NCBI RefSeq assembly: GCF_900106695.1
Contig: NZ_FNMZ01000003.1
Coordinates: 529,401 to 593,400 of the forward strand
DNA length: 64,000 bases
Direction of reading: 5' to 3'
DNA from: Albimonas donghaensis
GTDB taxonomy: Bacteria > Pseudomonadota > Alphaproteobacteria > Rhodobacterales > Rhodobacteraceae
In this document: positions 18,066 to 27,978 of the stretch, in pieces
How the letters are laid out: each line of letters starts with the position of its first letter
Numbering within the stretch: the stretch's first letter is position 1
Program-made: the position numbers and the translations under genes
Notes under the pieces: model-generated
The model's database searches: none
Told to the model about the DNA's origin: nothing
Seen by the model: the letters and a program-made list of their open reading frames with translations, nothing else

Positions 18066-20330
18066 TCAATGCGCCGGCGCCCAGCGAAGCGTTTCCCGCC
18101 CGCCCGACCCGTGAAACGGGCCGATCGGAGGACGCGCCGCGGCGGTCGCCAGCCAGGGACCAAGTCGGCCCGCCGGCATAGGCGCGGCCACCGCATACCC
18201 TTGCGCGACGCCGCAGCCAAGCCCTGCCGCGCATTCCGCGTGCATTTCGGTCTCCACCCCCTCGGCGATGACCTCGGTTCCCAGCGCGCTCGCCATGGCG
18301 GCCATGGCCCGGATCACCTCGCGCCCGGCCTCGGTTTCCAGCGCCGGGCGCAGGACCTGGCGATGGATCTTCAGCCGTCGCGGGCGCAGCGCCAGCAGGG
18401 TCGAGACCCCGGCCCGCCCGACGCCGAAATCCGACAGCTCCGCGTCGGCGCCCAGGCCGGCGAGCAGGTCCGCCGTCCAGCGCAGGGGGTCGTCCGAGTC
18501 GGCGCCGCGGTGCGAATCGTTCAGCGCGAAGGCCAGCGCCCCCGGCGGCAGGGCCGCGTCGCGCACCAGCCCGGCGAAATCCGGCCGTGCCAGCAGTCCC
18601 CGCCCTGCGTTCAGCGTCAGCGGAGGCGGCGGAGCCCCCGCCGACCGCGCCAGCCGCGCCCGGTCGGCCAGGGCGCGGGTCAGCATGGCGCGGTCGATCT
18701 CGGCCAGCGTCCCGGCCTCCGCCGCGGCGTCGAGGAAATCGGCGGGGGTCAGCACCCCCCGGTCGGGATGGCGCCAGCGCACCACCGCCTCGACCCCCGT
18801 CACCCGTCCGTCCGCCAGCGACAGGCGCGGCTGGTACCAGGGCTCGAACTCCGCGCGCTCCAGCCCGCGGGCGATGTCGTCATGGATCAGGCGGGCGGCC
18901 TCGGCCTCCCGGCGCAGGTCTTCGCGGAACAGCTCCGCCCGCCCGCGCCCCAGCCGCTTGGCGCGGTAGAGCGCGAGATCCGCGTCCGCCAGCGCCCGGC
19001 GGGTCGAGTCGCGCCCCGGCCGCAGGAAGGCGATGCCCACCGTGGCGCCGAAGCGGCAGAGCTGGTCGCCATAGGGCGCGGGGCGGGCGGCGCGCTCGAT
19101 GATCCGGGCGGCCATGGCGGTCGAGGTCTCCCGCGGGCGGGCGCAGGCGGCGACGATGACGAACTCGTCGCCGCCGATGCGGGCCACGAAGTCCCCCTCC
19201 CGCACGCTCTCGCGCAGGATGTCGGCCATGATCCGCAGCACGTGGTCGCCGGCGTCGTGGCCCAGCGTGTCGTTGATCGACTTGAAGCGGTCGAGGTCGA
19301 TGAGCATCACCGCCAGCCGCGATTCGGAGCGCGCGTCGCCCTTCGCCTGCCGGGCGCGCGATTCGATCCCGTCCAGCAGCCGGTCCAGAAAGCGGCGGTT
19401 GGGCAGGCCGGTCAGGGCGTCGTGCAGCGAGGCGCGCTCGGCCTCGTCGCGCACGCGGACGAGGTCGCGGGCCCGACGCTCGGCGATGGCGCGGGCGCGC
19501 GAAATCTCGCGCTGGGCGCGCAGGCGGCGGGCGGCGTTGCGGTGCAGGTGGGCGTAGATCACCGCCAGCAGGGCCGCGAGCATCACCGCCGCCATCATCG
19601 CCACGGTGGCGGCGCGCGAGGGGGTGGGCCATTGCGCGTGCAGGGTCAGGGCGAAGGGCGACACGAACACGGCGAGCATGGCGCTCTGCCGGATGAGGTT
19701 GAGCCCGGGCAGCATGTCGTGGACCAGCGCCGAATAGGCCGAGAGGCCGAGCGTGGCGGCGGCGACCAGCGTCGCCATGTCGGGCCCGCCGATCGCCGCC
19801 AGCGACAGCAGGCAGATGGCCGTGACCGCGACATTGGCCACGCCGATCACGTGGACCCGGACCAGGACGGCGGGACGGGCGCGCTCCCGCTCCGGCAGGC
19901 GGGCGACGGCGCGCAGGGCGCTGCGCTCCGCCAGTTCGGCGAGCAGGGCGGGCAGGAACACCGCCGCGCAGGCCAGCGGCGAGGCGAATTGCAGGGCGAT
20001 CAGGAAGGTGGTGGCCGCGGCGGCGAGGAACAGCGGCAGGTTGGCGGTGCGCGCGCGGGCGTAGCGGCGCAGCATCACCGCGCGCTCGGCCCGGGCGAAG
20101 CCGACGGCCCTGGCGGCCGGCGCGTCGCCCTCATCCTCGCCCAGCGCGGCGGCGAGGCCGATCAGGCCCGGCCGGATGTCGGGCGACGCATCGGCGCCCG
20201 CGGGCTTCGCCATGCCGCCCGCTTCCCCGCCTGCCAGACTGTCCGCCAGACCGCCCGCGAGGCCATTCGCGACGCCTTCCATCGCCCCGGAGGCTTGCGC
20301 CCCAGCCGCTTCGCCCGTCATCGCCGCCAT
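18066..20330 (-). CDS. Membrane GGDEF protein with degenerate EAL domain
   Basis: 754-residue cyclic-di-GMP protein. Residues about 80-265 hold five or six predicted membrane segments (for example ANLPLFLAAAATTFLIALQF). The GGDEF domain is intact: VARIGGDEFVIV with an inhibitory-site RxxD (REGD) exactly five residues before it, so diguanylate cyclase activity with product inhibition is expected. The EAL domain looks inactive: EAL reads EAV in GVEAVVRWRHPDRG, the first aspartate of DDFG is serine (LSDFGVGRAG), the usual Glu after LEL is missing (FALNDSHRG), and KIDR reads KIHR, while AEGVET and QGY remain. The EAL part may bind c-di-GMP without cutting it. The start is uncertain between 20330 and 20321. 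Confidence 0.88.
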   Translation of the reverse strand: MAAMTGEAAGAQASGAMEGVANGLAGGLADSLAGGEAGGMAKPAGADASPDIRPGLIGLAAALGEDEGDAPAARAVGFARAERAVMLRRYARARTANLPLFLAAAATTFLIALQFASPLACAAVFLPALLAELAERSALRAVARLPERERARPAVLVRVHVIGVANVAVTAICLLSLAAIGGPDMATLVAAATLGLSAYSALVHDMLPGLNLIRQSAMLAVFVSPFALTLHAQWPTPSRAATVAMMAAVMLAALLAVIYAHLHRNAARRLRAQREISRARAIAERRARDLVRVRDEAERASLHDALTGLPNRRFLDRLLDGIESRARQAKGDARSESRLAVMLIDLDRFKSINDTLGHDAGDHVLRIMADILRESVREGDFVARIGGDEFVIVAACARPRETSTAMAARIIERAARPAPYGDQLCRFGATVGIAFLRPGRDSTRRALADADLALYRAKRLGRGRAELFREDLRREAEAARLIHDDIARGLERAEFEPWYQPRLSLADGRVTGVEAVVRWRHPDRGVLTPADFLDAAAEAGTLAEIDRAMLTRALADRARLARSAGAPPPPLTLNAGRGLLARPDFAGLVRDAALPPGALAFALNDSHRGADSDDPLRWTADLLAGLGADAELSDFGVGRAGVSTLLALRPRRLKIHRQVLRPALETEAGREVIRAMAAMASALGTEVIAEGVETEMHAECAAGLGCGVAQGYAVAAPMPAGRLGPWLATAAARPPIGPFHGSGGRETLRWAPAH

Positions 20331-20451
20331 CCCACCACGCAGTCCCTCATCCCGAAGGAAGCCTGACGCGATGCCGTTTAGATTCGGTAACGCCGCCCGG
20401 CCGGGAGGCGGGGCGGCGTCGGGACGCTCGGAATGGCGGCCGGAGGCGGCG

Positions 20452-21228
20452 TCAGCGGCCGCGGAACTGCGGCGCGCGCTTCTCGACGAAGGCGGCCATG
20501 CCCTCGGTCTGGTCCTCGGAGGCGAAGAGCCCGTGGAACAGCCGGCGCTCGAACATCACGCCTTCGGCCAGGTTGGTCTCGAAGGCGCGGTTCACCGCCT
20601 CCTTCGCGGCCATCGTGGCGATGGGGGACTTGTCGGCGATCTTGGCCGCGACGGCCATCGCCTCCTCCATCAGCTTGGCGGCGGGGACGATGCGCGACAC
20701 CAGGCCCGCGCGCTCGGCCTCCTCCGCGCCCATGAAGCGGCCGGTCAGGCACATCTCCATGGCCTTGGCCTTGCCCACGGCCTTGGTCAGCCGCTGGGTG
20801 CCGCCCATGCCGGGGATCACGCCGAGATTGATCTCGGGCTGGCCGAACTTGGCGCTGTCGGCGGCGAGGATGAAGTCGCACATCATCGCCAGCTCGCAGC
20901 CGCCGCCCAGGGCGTAGCCCGCCACCGCGGCGATGATCGGCTTGCGGGTCCGCTCCACCCCGCGGGACTTGTCGGCGAAGAAGTCGAGGCGGAACATGTC
21001 CACCGCGGTCTTCTCCGACATCTCCTTGATGTCGGCCCCGGCCGCGAAGGCCTTTTCCGAGCCGGTCACGACGATGCAGCGCACGCGGTCGTCGGCGTCG
21101 AACTTCATCAGGGCTTCGTTCAGCTCGCCCAGGAGCTCCTGGTTCAGCGCGTTCAGCGCCTCGGGGCGGTTGAGCTTGACGAGCCCGACATGGTCGCGGG
21201 TCTCGACGATCAGGTTGGCGTAGGCCAT
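20452..21228 (-). CDS. Enoyl-CoA hydratase
   Basis: 258-residue crotonase that hydrates trans-2-enoyl-CoA in fatty-acid or amino-acid breakdown. It has [18 protein letters not shown] (near residue 19), [13 protein letters not shown] (oxyanion hole, near 58), [18 protein letters not shown] (near 105, with a catalytic Glu) and [19 protein letters not shown] (near 128, with the second catalytic Glu). Both active-site glutamates are therefore present, as in short-chain enoyl-CoA hydratases. ATG at 21228 follows AGGAGG by 6 bases. mutM follows upstream on the same strand, 102 bp away. Confidence 0.93.
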   Translation of the reverse strand: MAYANLIVETRDHVGLVKLNRPEALNALNQELLGELNEALMKFDADDRVRCIVVTGSEKAFAAGADIKEMSEKTAVDMFRLDFFADKSRGVERTRKPIIAAVAGYALGGGCELAMMCDFILAADSAKFGQPEINLGVIPGMGGTQRLTKAVGKAKAMEMCLTGRFMGAEEAERAGLVSRIVPAAKLMEEAMAVAAKIADKSPIATMAAKEAVNRAFETNLAEGVMFERRLFHGLFASEDQTEGMAAFVEKRAPQFRGR

Positions 21229-21330
21229 CGGGCCCCTCCTGCTGCTTCGGCTTGCCCGGACCCTGCGAGGCCCCGGCGAGGCGCGGGTGTTACCCTCGGC
21301 GCCCGGCCCATTCAAGACGTGTGCGGAAAC

Positions 21331-22191
21331 TCACCTCTGGCATCGGGGACAGTGAAAGCTGGAACGCCCCGATTGCACAAGCCGGGAGACGACGCCGGGG
21401 CAGGCGGGGCGGGGGCAGGGCTCTCCCTCGCGGCCGTAGACGGCGAAGCTGTGCTGGAAATATCCAAGTTCGCCCGAGGCCTGGCGGTAATCGCGCAGGG
21501 ACGAGCCGCCCGAGGCGATGGCTTCCTCCAGCACCTCGCGGATGGCGACGGCGAGCGATTCCAGACGCCTGCGGGAGATTTTTCCCCCGGCGCGGGTCGG
21601 GGCGATTCCCGCCCGCCACAGCGCCTCGCACACGTAGATGTTGCCCAGCCCGCAGACGATTCGCTGATCCAGAAGCAGGGATTTCACCGGCGCGGCGCGC
21701 CCTGCGAAGCGCTCGGCCAGCAATTCCGCGGAGAAAGCGTTGCCCAGCGGCTCCGGCCCCAGCCCGGCCAGCAGGCGGTGCGTCGCTTCGCCACCGGCGG
21801 GGATCAGGTCCATGGCCCCGAAGCGGCGGGCGTCGTTGAAGGTCACCGTCGCGCCGCCCTCCAGCCGGAACACCACATGGTCGTGCCTGGCCGGCGTGGC
21901 GATGACATGGGCGAAGACGCCGGGGGCGGTCTGGCGACCGGCCTCGATCAGCATTCTTCCGGTCATGCCGAGGTGGATCAGCAGGATTTCGCCTGATCCG
22001 AGGTCCGCGAGGATGTATTTCGACCGCCGCCGCAGCCGCTCGATCCGGGTTCCGGCGAGCCGCTCGGCGAAGCGTTCGGGGAAGGGCCAGCGCAGGTCCG
22101 GGCGCCTCTGCTCGACCTCCAGCAGGCGCTTGCCCTCCATCACGGGAAGCAGCCCGCGTCTGACTGTCTCGACTTCGGGGAGTTCAGGCAT
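21331..22191 (-). CDS. mutM: Formamidopyrimidine-DNA glycosylase
   Basis: Base-excision repair glycosylase/AP lyase for 8-oxoguanine and ring-opened purines. The 286-residue protein has the invariant N-terminus [14 protein letters not shown] (Pro-2 nucleophile, Glu-3), [11 protein letters not shown] near residue 70, [20 protein letters not shown] near 166 and a C-terminal zinc finger with CPRPACPGV and HCPRCQR. The start at 22191 is fixed by the catalytic N-terminal proline. Divergent from ubiE with only 37 bp between start codons. Confidence 0.97.
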   Translation of the reverse strand: MPELPEVETVRRGLLPVMEGKRLLEVEQRRPDLRWPFPERFAERLAGTRIERLRRRSKYILADLGSGEILLIHLGMTGRMLIEAGRQTAPGVFAHVIATPARHDHVVFRLEGGATVTFNDARRFGAMDLIPAGGEATHRLLAGLGPEPLGNAFSAELLAERFAGRAAPVKSLLLDQRIVCGLGNIYVCEALWRAGIAPTRAGGKISRRRLESLAVAIREVLEEAIASGGSSLRDYRQASGELGYFQHSFAVYGREGEPCPRPACPGVVSRLVQSGRSSFHCPRCQR

Positions 22192-22228
22192 ATTCCGGGC
22201 GAGCGTCCTTGCGGCTATAGGAGGGGCC

Positions 22229-23002
22229 ATGAGCAACGCATCCGATACCGGCGATCAGCCCGGCGCCACAACGCATTTCGGTTTCCGCGACGTGCCCGAG
22301 GGCGAGAAGGCCGGGCTTGTCCGCGGCGTGTTCTCGTCCGTGGCCTCGCGCTACGACCTGATGAACGACCTGATGTCGGGGGGCGTCCACCGGCTGTGGA
22401 AGGACGCCCTGATCGACTGGATGGCTCCGCGCCCGGGCATGCGCCTGCTGGACGTGGCCGGGGGGACGGGGGACATCTCGTTCCGCTTCCTCAAGCGCCT
22501 GAAGGGGCGGGGGGAGGCCGTGGTCTGCGACCTGACCGCCGACATGCTGGAGGAAGGCCGCAGGCGGGCCGACGCGCAGGGCTACGCGGAGCAGCTCGAC
22601 TGGGTGGTCGGCGACGCCATGGCGCTGCCGTTCGAGGACAAGAGCTTCGACGCCTTCACCATCGCCTTCGGCATCCGCAACGTGACCCGGCCGCAGGACG
22701 CGCTGGCCGAGGCGTATCGCGTGCTCAAGCCCGGCGGCCGCTTCATGTGCCTGGAGTTCTCCCAGATCCCCGAGGCGGGGCTGCAACGGCTCTATGACGC
22801 CTATTCCTTCAACGTGATCCCGCAGATGGGGCGCGCGGTGACCGGCGACCGGGACAGCTACCAGTATCTTGTCGAATCGATCCGGAAATTCCCGGACCAG
22901 GAGACGTTCCTCGACATGGTGAAGGCCGCGGGCTTCGGGCGGGCGAGCTACCGCAACTACACGCTGGGCGTGGCCGCGATCCATTCGGGCTGGCGCATCT
23001 GA
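22229..23002 (+). CDS. ubiE: Ubiquinone/menaquinone biosynthesis C-methyltransferase
   Basis: 257-residue SAM-dependent methyltransferase that C-methylates the quinone ring precursor. Motif [21 protein letters not shown] (near residue 37) and [16 protein letters not shown] (near 75) are UbiE signatures, as is [20 protein letters not shown] (near 147). TAGGAGGGG lies just before the ATG. The stop and the ubiB start share one base (TGATG), so translation is coupled with the next ubiquinone gene. Confidence 0.97.
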   Translation: MSNASDTGDQPGATTHFGFRDVPEGEKAGLVRGVFSSVASRYDLMNDLMSGGVHRLWKDALIDWMAPRPGMRLLDVAGGTGDISFRFLKRLKGRGEAVVCDLTADMLEEGRRRADAQGYAEQLDWVVGDAMALPFEDKSFDAFTIAFGIRNVTRPQDALAEAYRVLKPGGRFMCLEFSQIPEAGLQRLYDAYSFNVIPQMGRAVTGDRDSYQYLVESIRKFPDQETFLDMVKAAGFGRASYRNYTLGVAAIHSGWRI

Positions 23003-24540
23003 TGAGCGTCATCGCCAACCTGTGGCGGCTGGCGCGGACCGCGGCGACCTTCCAGCGCACCGGCGCCATGGCCGAGGCGCTGGAGGCGATGGACGCCCCC
23101 CGCTCCATCCGCATCGCCGCCCGCGTGCTGGGCTGGCCGCTGTCGCCGCTGGGGCTGGAGGGCGACCCCGCGCTGCCCCCCGCCCCGCGCGCGCTGACCG
23201 CGCTGGGCCCGGCCTATGTGAAATTCGGCCAGCTTCTGTCGACCCGCCCCGATGTGGCCGGCGAGAAGATCGCCCGCGACCTGCGCGTGCTTCAGGACCG
23301 GCTCGCCCCCTTCCCGCTGGAAGAGGCCCGCGCCCAGGTGGAGCATGAGCTGGGCCGTCCGGTGGACGAGATCTTCTCCGAGTTCGGCCCCGCCGTCGCC
23401 GCCGCCTCCATCGCGCAGGTGCATCCGGCGGTGGAGCGGGAGACGGGCCGGCGGGTGGCGGTGAAGGTCCTGCGGCCGGGGGTGGAACGCGCCTTCCGCC
23501 AGGATGTCGACGCCTTCTGGTTCATCGCGAAGACCATCGAGTTCCTCGCGCCCTCGTCGCGCCGCCTGCGCCCGCGCGCCGTCATCGCCCATTTCGAGGG
23601 CGTGGTGATGACCGAGCTGGACCTGCGGCTGGAGGCGGCCGCCGCGGCGGAGTTCCGCGCCAACTCGGCCGAGGACGAGGGCTTCGCCGTGCCGGAAGTG
23701 CTCTGGGCCCATTCCGCGCGCCGGGTGATGACGCTGGAATGGGTGGACGGCGATCCGCTGGGCGACGTGGAGCTGCTGGCGGCGCGGGGGCATCACCTGG
23801 TGCCGCTCGGCTCCTTCATCATCCGCTCGTTCCTGCGCCATGCCCTGCGCGACGGGTTCTTCCACGCGGACATGCATCAGGGGAACCTGAAGCTCGCCCG
23901 CGACGGCACGCTGATCGCGCTGGATTTCGGGATCATGGGGCGGATCGACCCCTATACCCGCCGGGTCTACGCCGAGATCCTGCTGGGCTTCCTGCGCCGC
24001 GAGTATCGCCGCGTGGCGGAGGTGCATTTCGAGGCCGGCTACGTTCCCGCCGATCGCGATCTGGAGGCCTTCGCCCAGGCGCTGAGGTCCATCGGGGAGC
24101 CGATCTTCGGCCAGGACGCCTCGCATATCTCCATGGCGCGGCTGCTGGCGCATCTGTTCGACGTGACCGAGCGCTTCGGGATGGAGACGCGGACCGAGCT
24201 GATCCTGCTGCAACGGACCATGGTGGTGGTGGAGGGGGTGGCGCGCACGCTGGACCCCAACCTCAACATGTGGCGGGCGAGCCAGCCGGTGGTCGAAGAC
24301 TGGATGAAGGACAATCTGGGCCCCAAGGCGATGCGCCGGGACCTGGTGGCGACGGCCATGGTGCTCTCCCGTTTCGGGCCGCGGCTGCCGGATATGGCGG
24401 AGAAGGTGCTGAAGCGCGCGGTGGCGGACGCGACGGCGGAGGCCGCACCGCGCGGACTGGGCGCCGCCGGTCTTGTGGCGATGGCCGGCGCCGGCTTCGT
24501 CGGCGCGTTGATCGGGGCGGCGGCGGCGTCGCTGTTCTGA
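23002..24540 (+). CDS. ubiB: UbiB ATPase/kinase-like protein of ubiquinone biosynthesis
   Basis: 512-residue ABC1/ADCK/UbiB family protein needed for coenzyme Q synthesis, thought to help extract or present lipophilic intermediates at the membrane. It has the family KxGQ motif in AYVKFGQLLSTRPD (near residue 71), ASIAQVHPAV (near 136), RVAVKVLRPGV (near 152), HADMHQGNLKL (near 292) and LIALDFGIMGRI (near 305). The C-terminus AGFVGALIGAAAASLF is a predicted membrane anchor. It follows ubiE directly. Confidence 0.96.
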   Translation: MSVIANLWRLARTAATFQRTGAMAEALEAMDAPRSIRIAARVLGWPLSPLGLEGDPALPPAPRALTALGPAYVKFGQLLSTRPDVAGEKIARDLRVLQDRLAPFPLEEARAQVEHELGRPVDEIFSEFGPAVAAASIAQVHPAVERETGRRVAVKVLRPGVERAFRQDVDAFWFIAKTIEFLAPSSRRLRPRAVIAHFEGVVMTELDLRLEAAAAAEFRANSAEDEGFAVPEVLWAHSARRVMTLEWVDGDPLGDVELLAARGHHLVPLGSFIIRSFLRHALRDGFFHADMHQGNLKLARDGTLIALDFGIMGRIDPYTRRVYAEILLGFLRREYRRVAEVHFEAGYVPADRDLEAFAQALRSIGEPIFGQDASHISMARLLAHLFDVTERFGMETRTELILLQRTMVVVEGVARTLDPNLNMWRASQPVVEDWMKDNLGPKAMRRDLVATAMVLSRFGPRLPDMAEKVLKRAVADATAEAAPRGLGAAGLVAMAGAGFVGALIGAAAASLF

Positions 24541-24559
24541 GCGCGCCGAAAGCGCCGCG

Positions 24560-24740
24560 TCACGCGCCCGAGGGTTGAGACCGCCCGCTCGCGGCGCGCG
24601 GGACCGGGATCGCCGCCTGCGCCGTTTCCGATGGCTCCGGGTTCGAGAGACCGGGCCATACGCGCCCTGCTTGCCATGCGCCGCGGGCGAGACCGGGCCA
24701 CCGGGCGCGGCCTCGACGCGGCGCCCGGTTCGGACCGAAG
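24560..24740. repeat. Dispersed GC-rich intergenic repeat, copy D
   Basis: CGCCCGCTCGCGGCGCGCGG at 24582-24601 followed by GACCGGGATCGCC resembles the right end of copies B and C, and TGCGCCGTTTCC (24618-24629) matches GCGCCGTTTCC at the end of copy C. The stretch 24679-24725 (GCGCCGCGGGCGAG to CTCGACGCGGCGCC) also matches 28327-28373 closely. It fills the spacer between ubiB and the thioesterase gene. Confidence 0.55.
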
Positions 24741-24755
24741 CGCGGACGGAGCCGC

Positions 24756-25205
24756 TCAGCTCCGCTTCTTGCCCTTCTTGATGGTGCCGGAGAAGGCGAG
24801 GCACGGCCGCCCCTCGGCCTTCACCAGCCCGCGCACGAAGATCATCGAGCCGCCGGCCCGCACCACCTCGCCCCGCGCCTCGATGAAATCGCCGATCTGG
24901 GCGGCGTCGAGGAACTCGGTGTTCATGGTCACCGTCACCGACCAGTCCGACCCCTTCAGCGCATCCGTGGCGATGTTGAACAGCGCGTTGTCGGCCAGCG
25001 ACATCAGCGCCCCTCCATGCACCACGCCCAGCCCGTTGGCGTGGTGCGGCTCGGCGCGCATGGCGGTCACGATCGAGCGGTCGGGCTCGCGCTTCGAATA
25101 GGCCGGACCGGCGATTTCGAGAAAGCTCTGCGCGGTCTGGCGGCGCCATCCGGCGAACTCGCCGTCTTCGACCACGGTGTATCTCGGCTTGGGATCGTCC
25201 TGCAT
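24756..25205 (-). CDS. PaaI-type hotdog thioesterase
   Basis: 149-residue single hotdog domain predicted to hydrolyse acyl-CoA thioesters. HHANGLGVVHGGALMSLADN near residue 54 is the conserved helix-entry motif (NxxGxxHGG), followed by VTVTMNTEFLDAAQIGD near 90, typical of the PaaI/YbgC-like group. The substrate is unknown. It is convergent with ubiB across repeat copy D. Confidence 0.88.
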   Translation of the reverse strand: MQDDPKPRYTVVEDGEFAGWRRQTAQSFLEIAGPAYSKREPDRSIVTAMRAEPHHANGLGVVHGGALMSLADNALFNIATDALKGSDWSVTVTMNTEFLDAAQIGDFIEARGEVVRAGGSMIFVRGLVKAEGRPCLAFSGTIKKGKKRS

Positions 25206-25387
25206 CGGGTCTTCGTCCTCCCCCTCTCGCGGGCATACCCGCGCGAATGTCGTTGTCGGAGGAGTTACCGCGCGCGGCGTCGGATGGCCAGAGCGTCGGC
25301 CTCGCCCGGCTCAGGCCGCCACGCTCGGACCCGCGCCGAAGCGATCGCCTGCCGGCGCGGGAAGCGGGAAGGCTCCCGCGCCGGCTC

Positions 25388-26575
25388 TCAGTTCCCGGGC
25401 CGTTCGCCCGGCCCCGGCTGCCGCTTCGCGCCGACGCCGCCCAGGTCGGCCAGCGCCCGGCCGACCATGCCGCGGGCGGTGGGCGCGCGCAGGGCGCGGA
25501 AGGGGAGCGGGCGGCAGACCTCGATCGCCGCGACGCCGACACGGGCGGTCAGGGCGCCGTTGACCAGCCCCTCGCCGAAGCGGCGGGACAGGCGCGCCAG
25601 CACGCCGCCGCCGAGGATCGGGCCGATCAGGTCGTCGGTCGCCGCCACCGCGCCCGTCGCCACCAGATGCGTCGCCACCGCCTTGAACAGCCGCCACGCC
25701 CCCAGCGCGCCGCCGCGGCCGCCATAGATCTCGGCGATGCGGCGGATCATGCGCAGGTTGACGTAAAGCGCCGCCGCCACGTCCACCAGCGGGATCGGGG
25801 CCAGCGCCGTCGCCGTGGCCACCTGCCGGGCGGACAGCTCCGCCGCCCGCCGCGCGTCCTGGTCGAGCCCGGTCAGCCAGGCGCGCTCGGCCAGCTCGAT
25901 CAGGGCCTCGGCGTCCACCGCCTCGCGCCGGCGCTCGGAGACCTCGGCATTGGCCCAGCCGAGATACTTGCGCCCCCGATAGAGCGCCGCCAGCCGGTCC
26001 ACGGCCGAGGCCGCGAGGTCCCGGTCATTGGCGGCGACCGCCCGATCCGCCTCGCGCCGCGCCGCGTCCATGCGGCCGAGCCGGGCCAGCGCCAGCCCCT
26101 CGCGCGCCAGCCCCACGATCAGCGCGGCCAGCGCCACCGCCCCCAGCGCGGCGGCGGCGATCCCCAGGGCGGGATTGTCGGCGATCAGCCCCTGCACCCA
26201 GTTCACCGCGCCGACCACGATCATCATCCCGAAGAAACCGCCGGCGGCCGAGACGAACCAGCCCAGCGCCCCCATCCCCCGGCTTCGGCCGGAGGCCAGG
26301 GTGGCGGCGCGGGTCATCGCCTCGCCGGTCGGGGGCGGGCCGTCGGGGGGCGGCGCTTCCGCCGGGGAGGGGGCGGGGTCGGCGAGCGCGGGGTCGTCGT
26401 CCTCGATCAGCAACGGCGCGTCGCGGCGGCGCGGGGCGGGGTCGGGCGGCGCCTCGGGGCCATGCTCGACGAAGGCGTCGCCGGAATGGGGGGCGGGACG
26501 CGGATCGGGCCGGGGATCGGGACGGGGATCAGGACTCGGATCAGGACGGGGATCGGTTTCGTCGGGACGGGTCAC
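25388..26575 (-). CDS. ycjF: YcjF/TIGR01620 family inner-membrane protein
   Basis: 395-residue membrane protein of unknown function, standard partner of YcjX. The first 80 residues are Pro/Asp-rich and disordered with repeats of DPRPDP; two hydrophobic segments follow (FVSAAGGFFGMMIVVGAVNWV near residue 107 and ALGIAAAALGAVALAALIVGL near 135). The C-terminal part has VDVAAALYVNLRMIRRIAEI and LVATGAVAATDDLIGPILGG as in the DUF697-containing family. It uses a GTG start that overlaps the ycjX stop (GTGA). The pair is often linked to envelope stress; that is family knowledge, not visible here. Confidence 0.85.
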   Translation of the reverse strand: MTRPDETDPRPDPSPDPRPDPRPDPRPAPHSGDAFVEHGPEAPPDPAPRRRDAPLLIEDDDPALADPAPSPAEAPPPDGPPPTGEAMTRAATLASGRSRGMGALGWFVSAAGGFFGMMIVVGAVNWVQGLIADNPALGIAAAALGAVALAALIVGLAREGLALARLGRMDAARREADRAVAANDRDLAASAVDRLAALYRGRKYLGWANAEVSERRREAVDAEALIELAERAWLTGLDQDARRAAELSARQVATATALAPIPLVDVAAALYVNLRMIRRIAEIYGGRGGALGAWRLFKAVATHLVATGAVAATDDLIGPILGGGVLARLSRRFGEGLVNGALTARVGVAAIEVCRPLPFRALRAPTARGMVGRALADLGGVGAKRQPGPGERPGN

Positions 26576-27978
26576 AGGCGATCCCCAATCAGGAACTCGG
26601 CGGCGCGGTCCAGCCTTATATGCGGCGGCCCGTCGCCCGGTTTCGGCGCGAAGCGCGGCGGCGCGAAGGCCATGGCGCGGAAGTCGTTGTCGGGCCAGGT
26701 CTCGGCCCCCGAGGCGGCGGCGGCGAGCAGGGCGGCCGGGCTCTCGGGCAACGGGCCGGGATAGAGCGCGGCCTCCCGCCCCGTGGTCTCCAGCCGCCCG
26801 CGCACGCAGGACAGGCGGCGGCCGTCGCGCTCGATCTCCTGCTCGGTGGTGGCGCGCAGGGCGGCGATGGCCATGGCGCGGGTCCGGGCGCCCTTGAAGG
26901 CGGCGCGGTCCTCGGCCTCGCGCAGCAGGGCGCGCAGGATCGCGGTCAGCCGGTCATGCTGGGCGTGATGGATATGGTCGGCCTTGGTGGCGGCGAACAG
27001 GATCCGGTCGATGCGTTTGCCCAGGATCGGCGCCAGCCAGGATCGATCGCCGGGGCGGAACGCCTCCAGCACCTGCGGCAGCGCCTGGCGCAGGTCCTGC
27101 ACCGCGGCCGGCCCGGAATCGAGCGCGGACAGCAGGTCCACCAGCACCACCTGCCGGTCGAGCTTGGCGAAATGGTCCCGGAAGAAGGGTTTCACCACCA
27201 CCCGCTTGTAGGCCTCGTAGCGGCGGTCGAGCTCCGCCCGCAGGCCCTTGCGGGGTCCGGGAGGCAGGGGGGCGAAGGCCAGCGCCGGGGAGCCCTCGAG
27301 CTCTCCGGGCAGCAGGAAGCGGCCGGGGGCGAGGCCCGACAGCCCCGCCTCCCGACACGCGCCCAGATAGGCGGTGAAGGCGGTGGCGAGCGTGCGGGCG
27401 GCGTCCTCGGAGAACGGCGCGTCGGCGGCGGTCTCGGCCTTGGCCAGCCATTCCGCGGCCAGCGGCGCGCGGGCGGGGGTGCGCGCCGCGGCGAAGGCCT
27501 CCGCCGACCAGGCGGCGTAGCTGCGCGACATCAGGGGCAGGTCCAGCAGCCACTCGCCCGGGTAGTCGGTGATGTCGAGATGCAGGGCCCCGGGGCCGGT
27601 CAGCCCGCCGATGAGCCCCGTCGGGCGGGTGCGGAAGCTGACCCGCAGGGTGGAGATGCGGCGGGTGGATTGCGGCCAGCTCGGCTCGGGCGCCAGCAGG
27701 GCGGCGCGGTGGGTCTCGTAGTCGAAGCGCGGGGTCTCGCGGTCCGGGCCGGGGCGCAGGGCGGCGGCCTCGATCCGGCCCGAGGCCTGCGCGTCCAGCC
27801 CGGCCATGCGGCCGCGGTCCAGCAGGTTGGCGACCAGCGAGGTGATGAACACCGTCTTGCCGGCCCGCGCGAGGCCGGTGACCCCGAGGCGCAGCGTGGG
27901 CTCGGTGAGCGAGGCGACGCCCTCCTGGGCGTCCTCGACCCAGCGGGCGATGTCGTCGGCGATGTCGAAGAGCCCCAA
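26572..27978 (-). CDS. ycjX: YcjX family P-loop GTPase
   Basis: 468-residue DUF463 protein. A P-loop GLARAGKTVFITSLVANLL lies near residue 38, DITDYPGEWLLDLPLMSRS near 135 provides the G3-like segment, and FAATKADHIHHAQHDRL near 330 is the NKxD-like guanine motif (TKAD). I chose TTG at 27978: it begins LGLFDIADDIARWV, the usual YcjX N-terminus, and GGGAGGGGAG lies 6 bases upstream. No closer in-frame ATG fits. It is followed by ycjF with a 4-bp overlap. Bacterial relatives are induced by heat-shock or envelope stress; the biochemical role is not known. Confidence 0.88.
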   Translation of the reverse strand: MGLFDIADDIARWVEDAQEGVASLTEPTLRLGVTGLARAGKTVFITSLVANLLDRGRMAGLDAQASGRIEAAALRPGPDRETPRFDYETHRAALLAPEPSWPQSTRRISTLRVSFRTRPTGLIGGLTGPGALHLDITDYPGEWLLDLPLMSRSYAAWSAEAFAAARTPARAPLAAEWLAKAETAADAPFSEDAARTLATAFTAYLGACREAGLSGLAPGRFLLPGELEGSPALAFAPLPPGPRKGLRAELDRRYEAYKRVVVKPFFRDHFAKLDRQVVLVDLLSALDSGPAAVQDLRQALPQVLEAFRPGDRSWLAPILGKRIDRILFAATKADHIHHAQHDRLTAILRALLREAEDRAAFKGARTRAMAIAALRATTEQEIERDGRRLSCVRGRLETTGREAALYPGPLPESPAALLAAAASGAETWPDNDFRAMAFAPPRFAPKPGDGPPHIRLDRAAEFLIGDRL

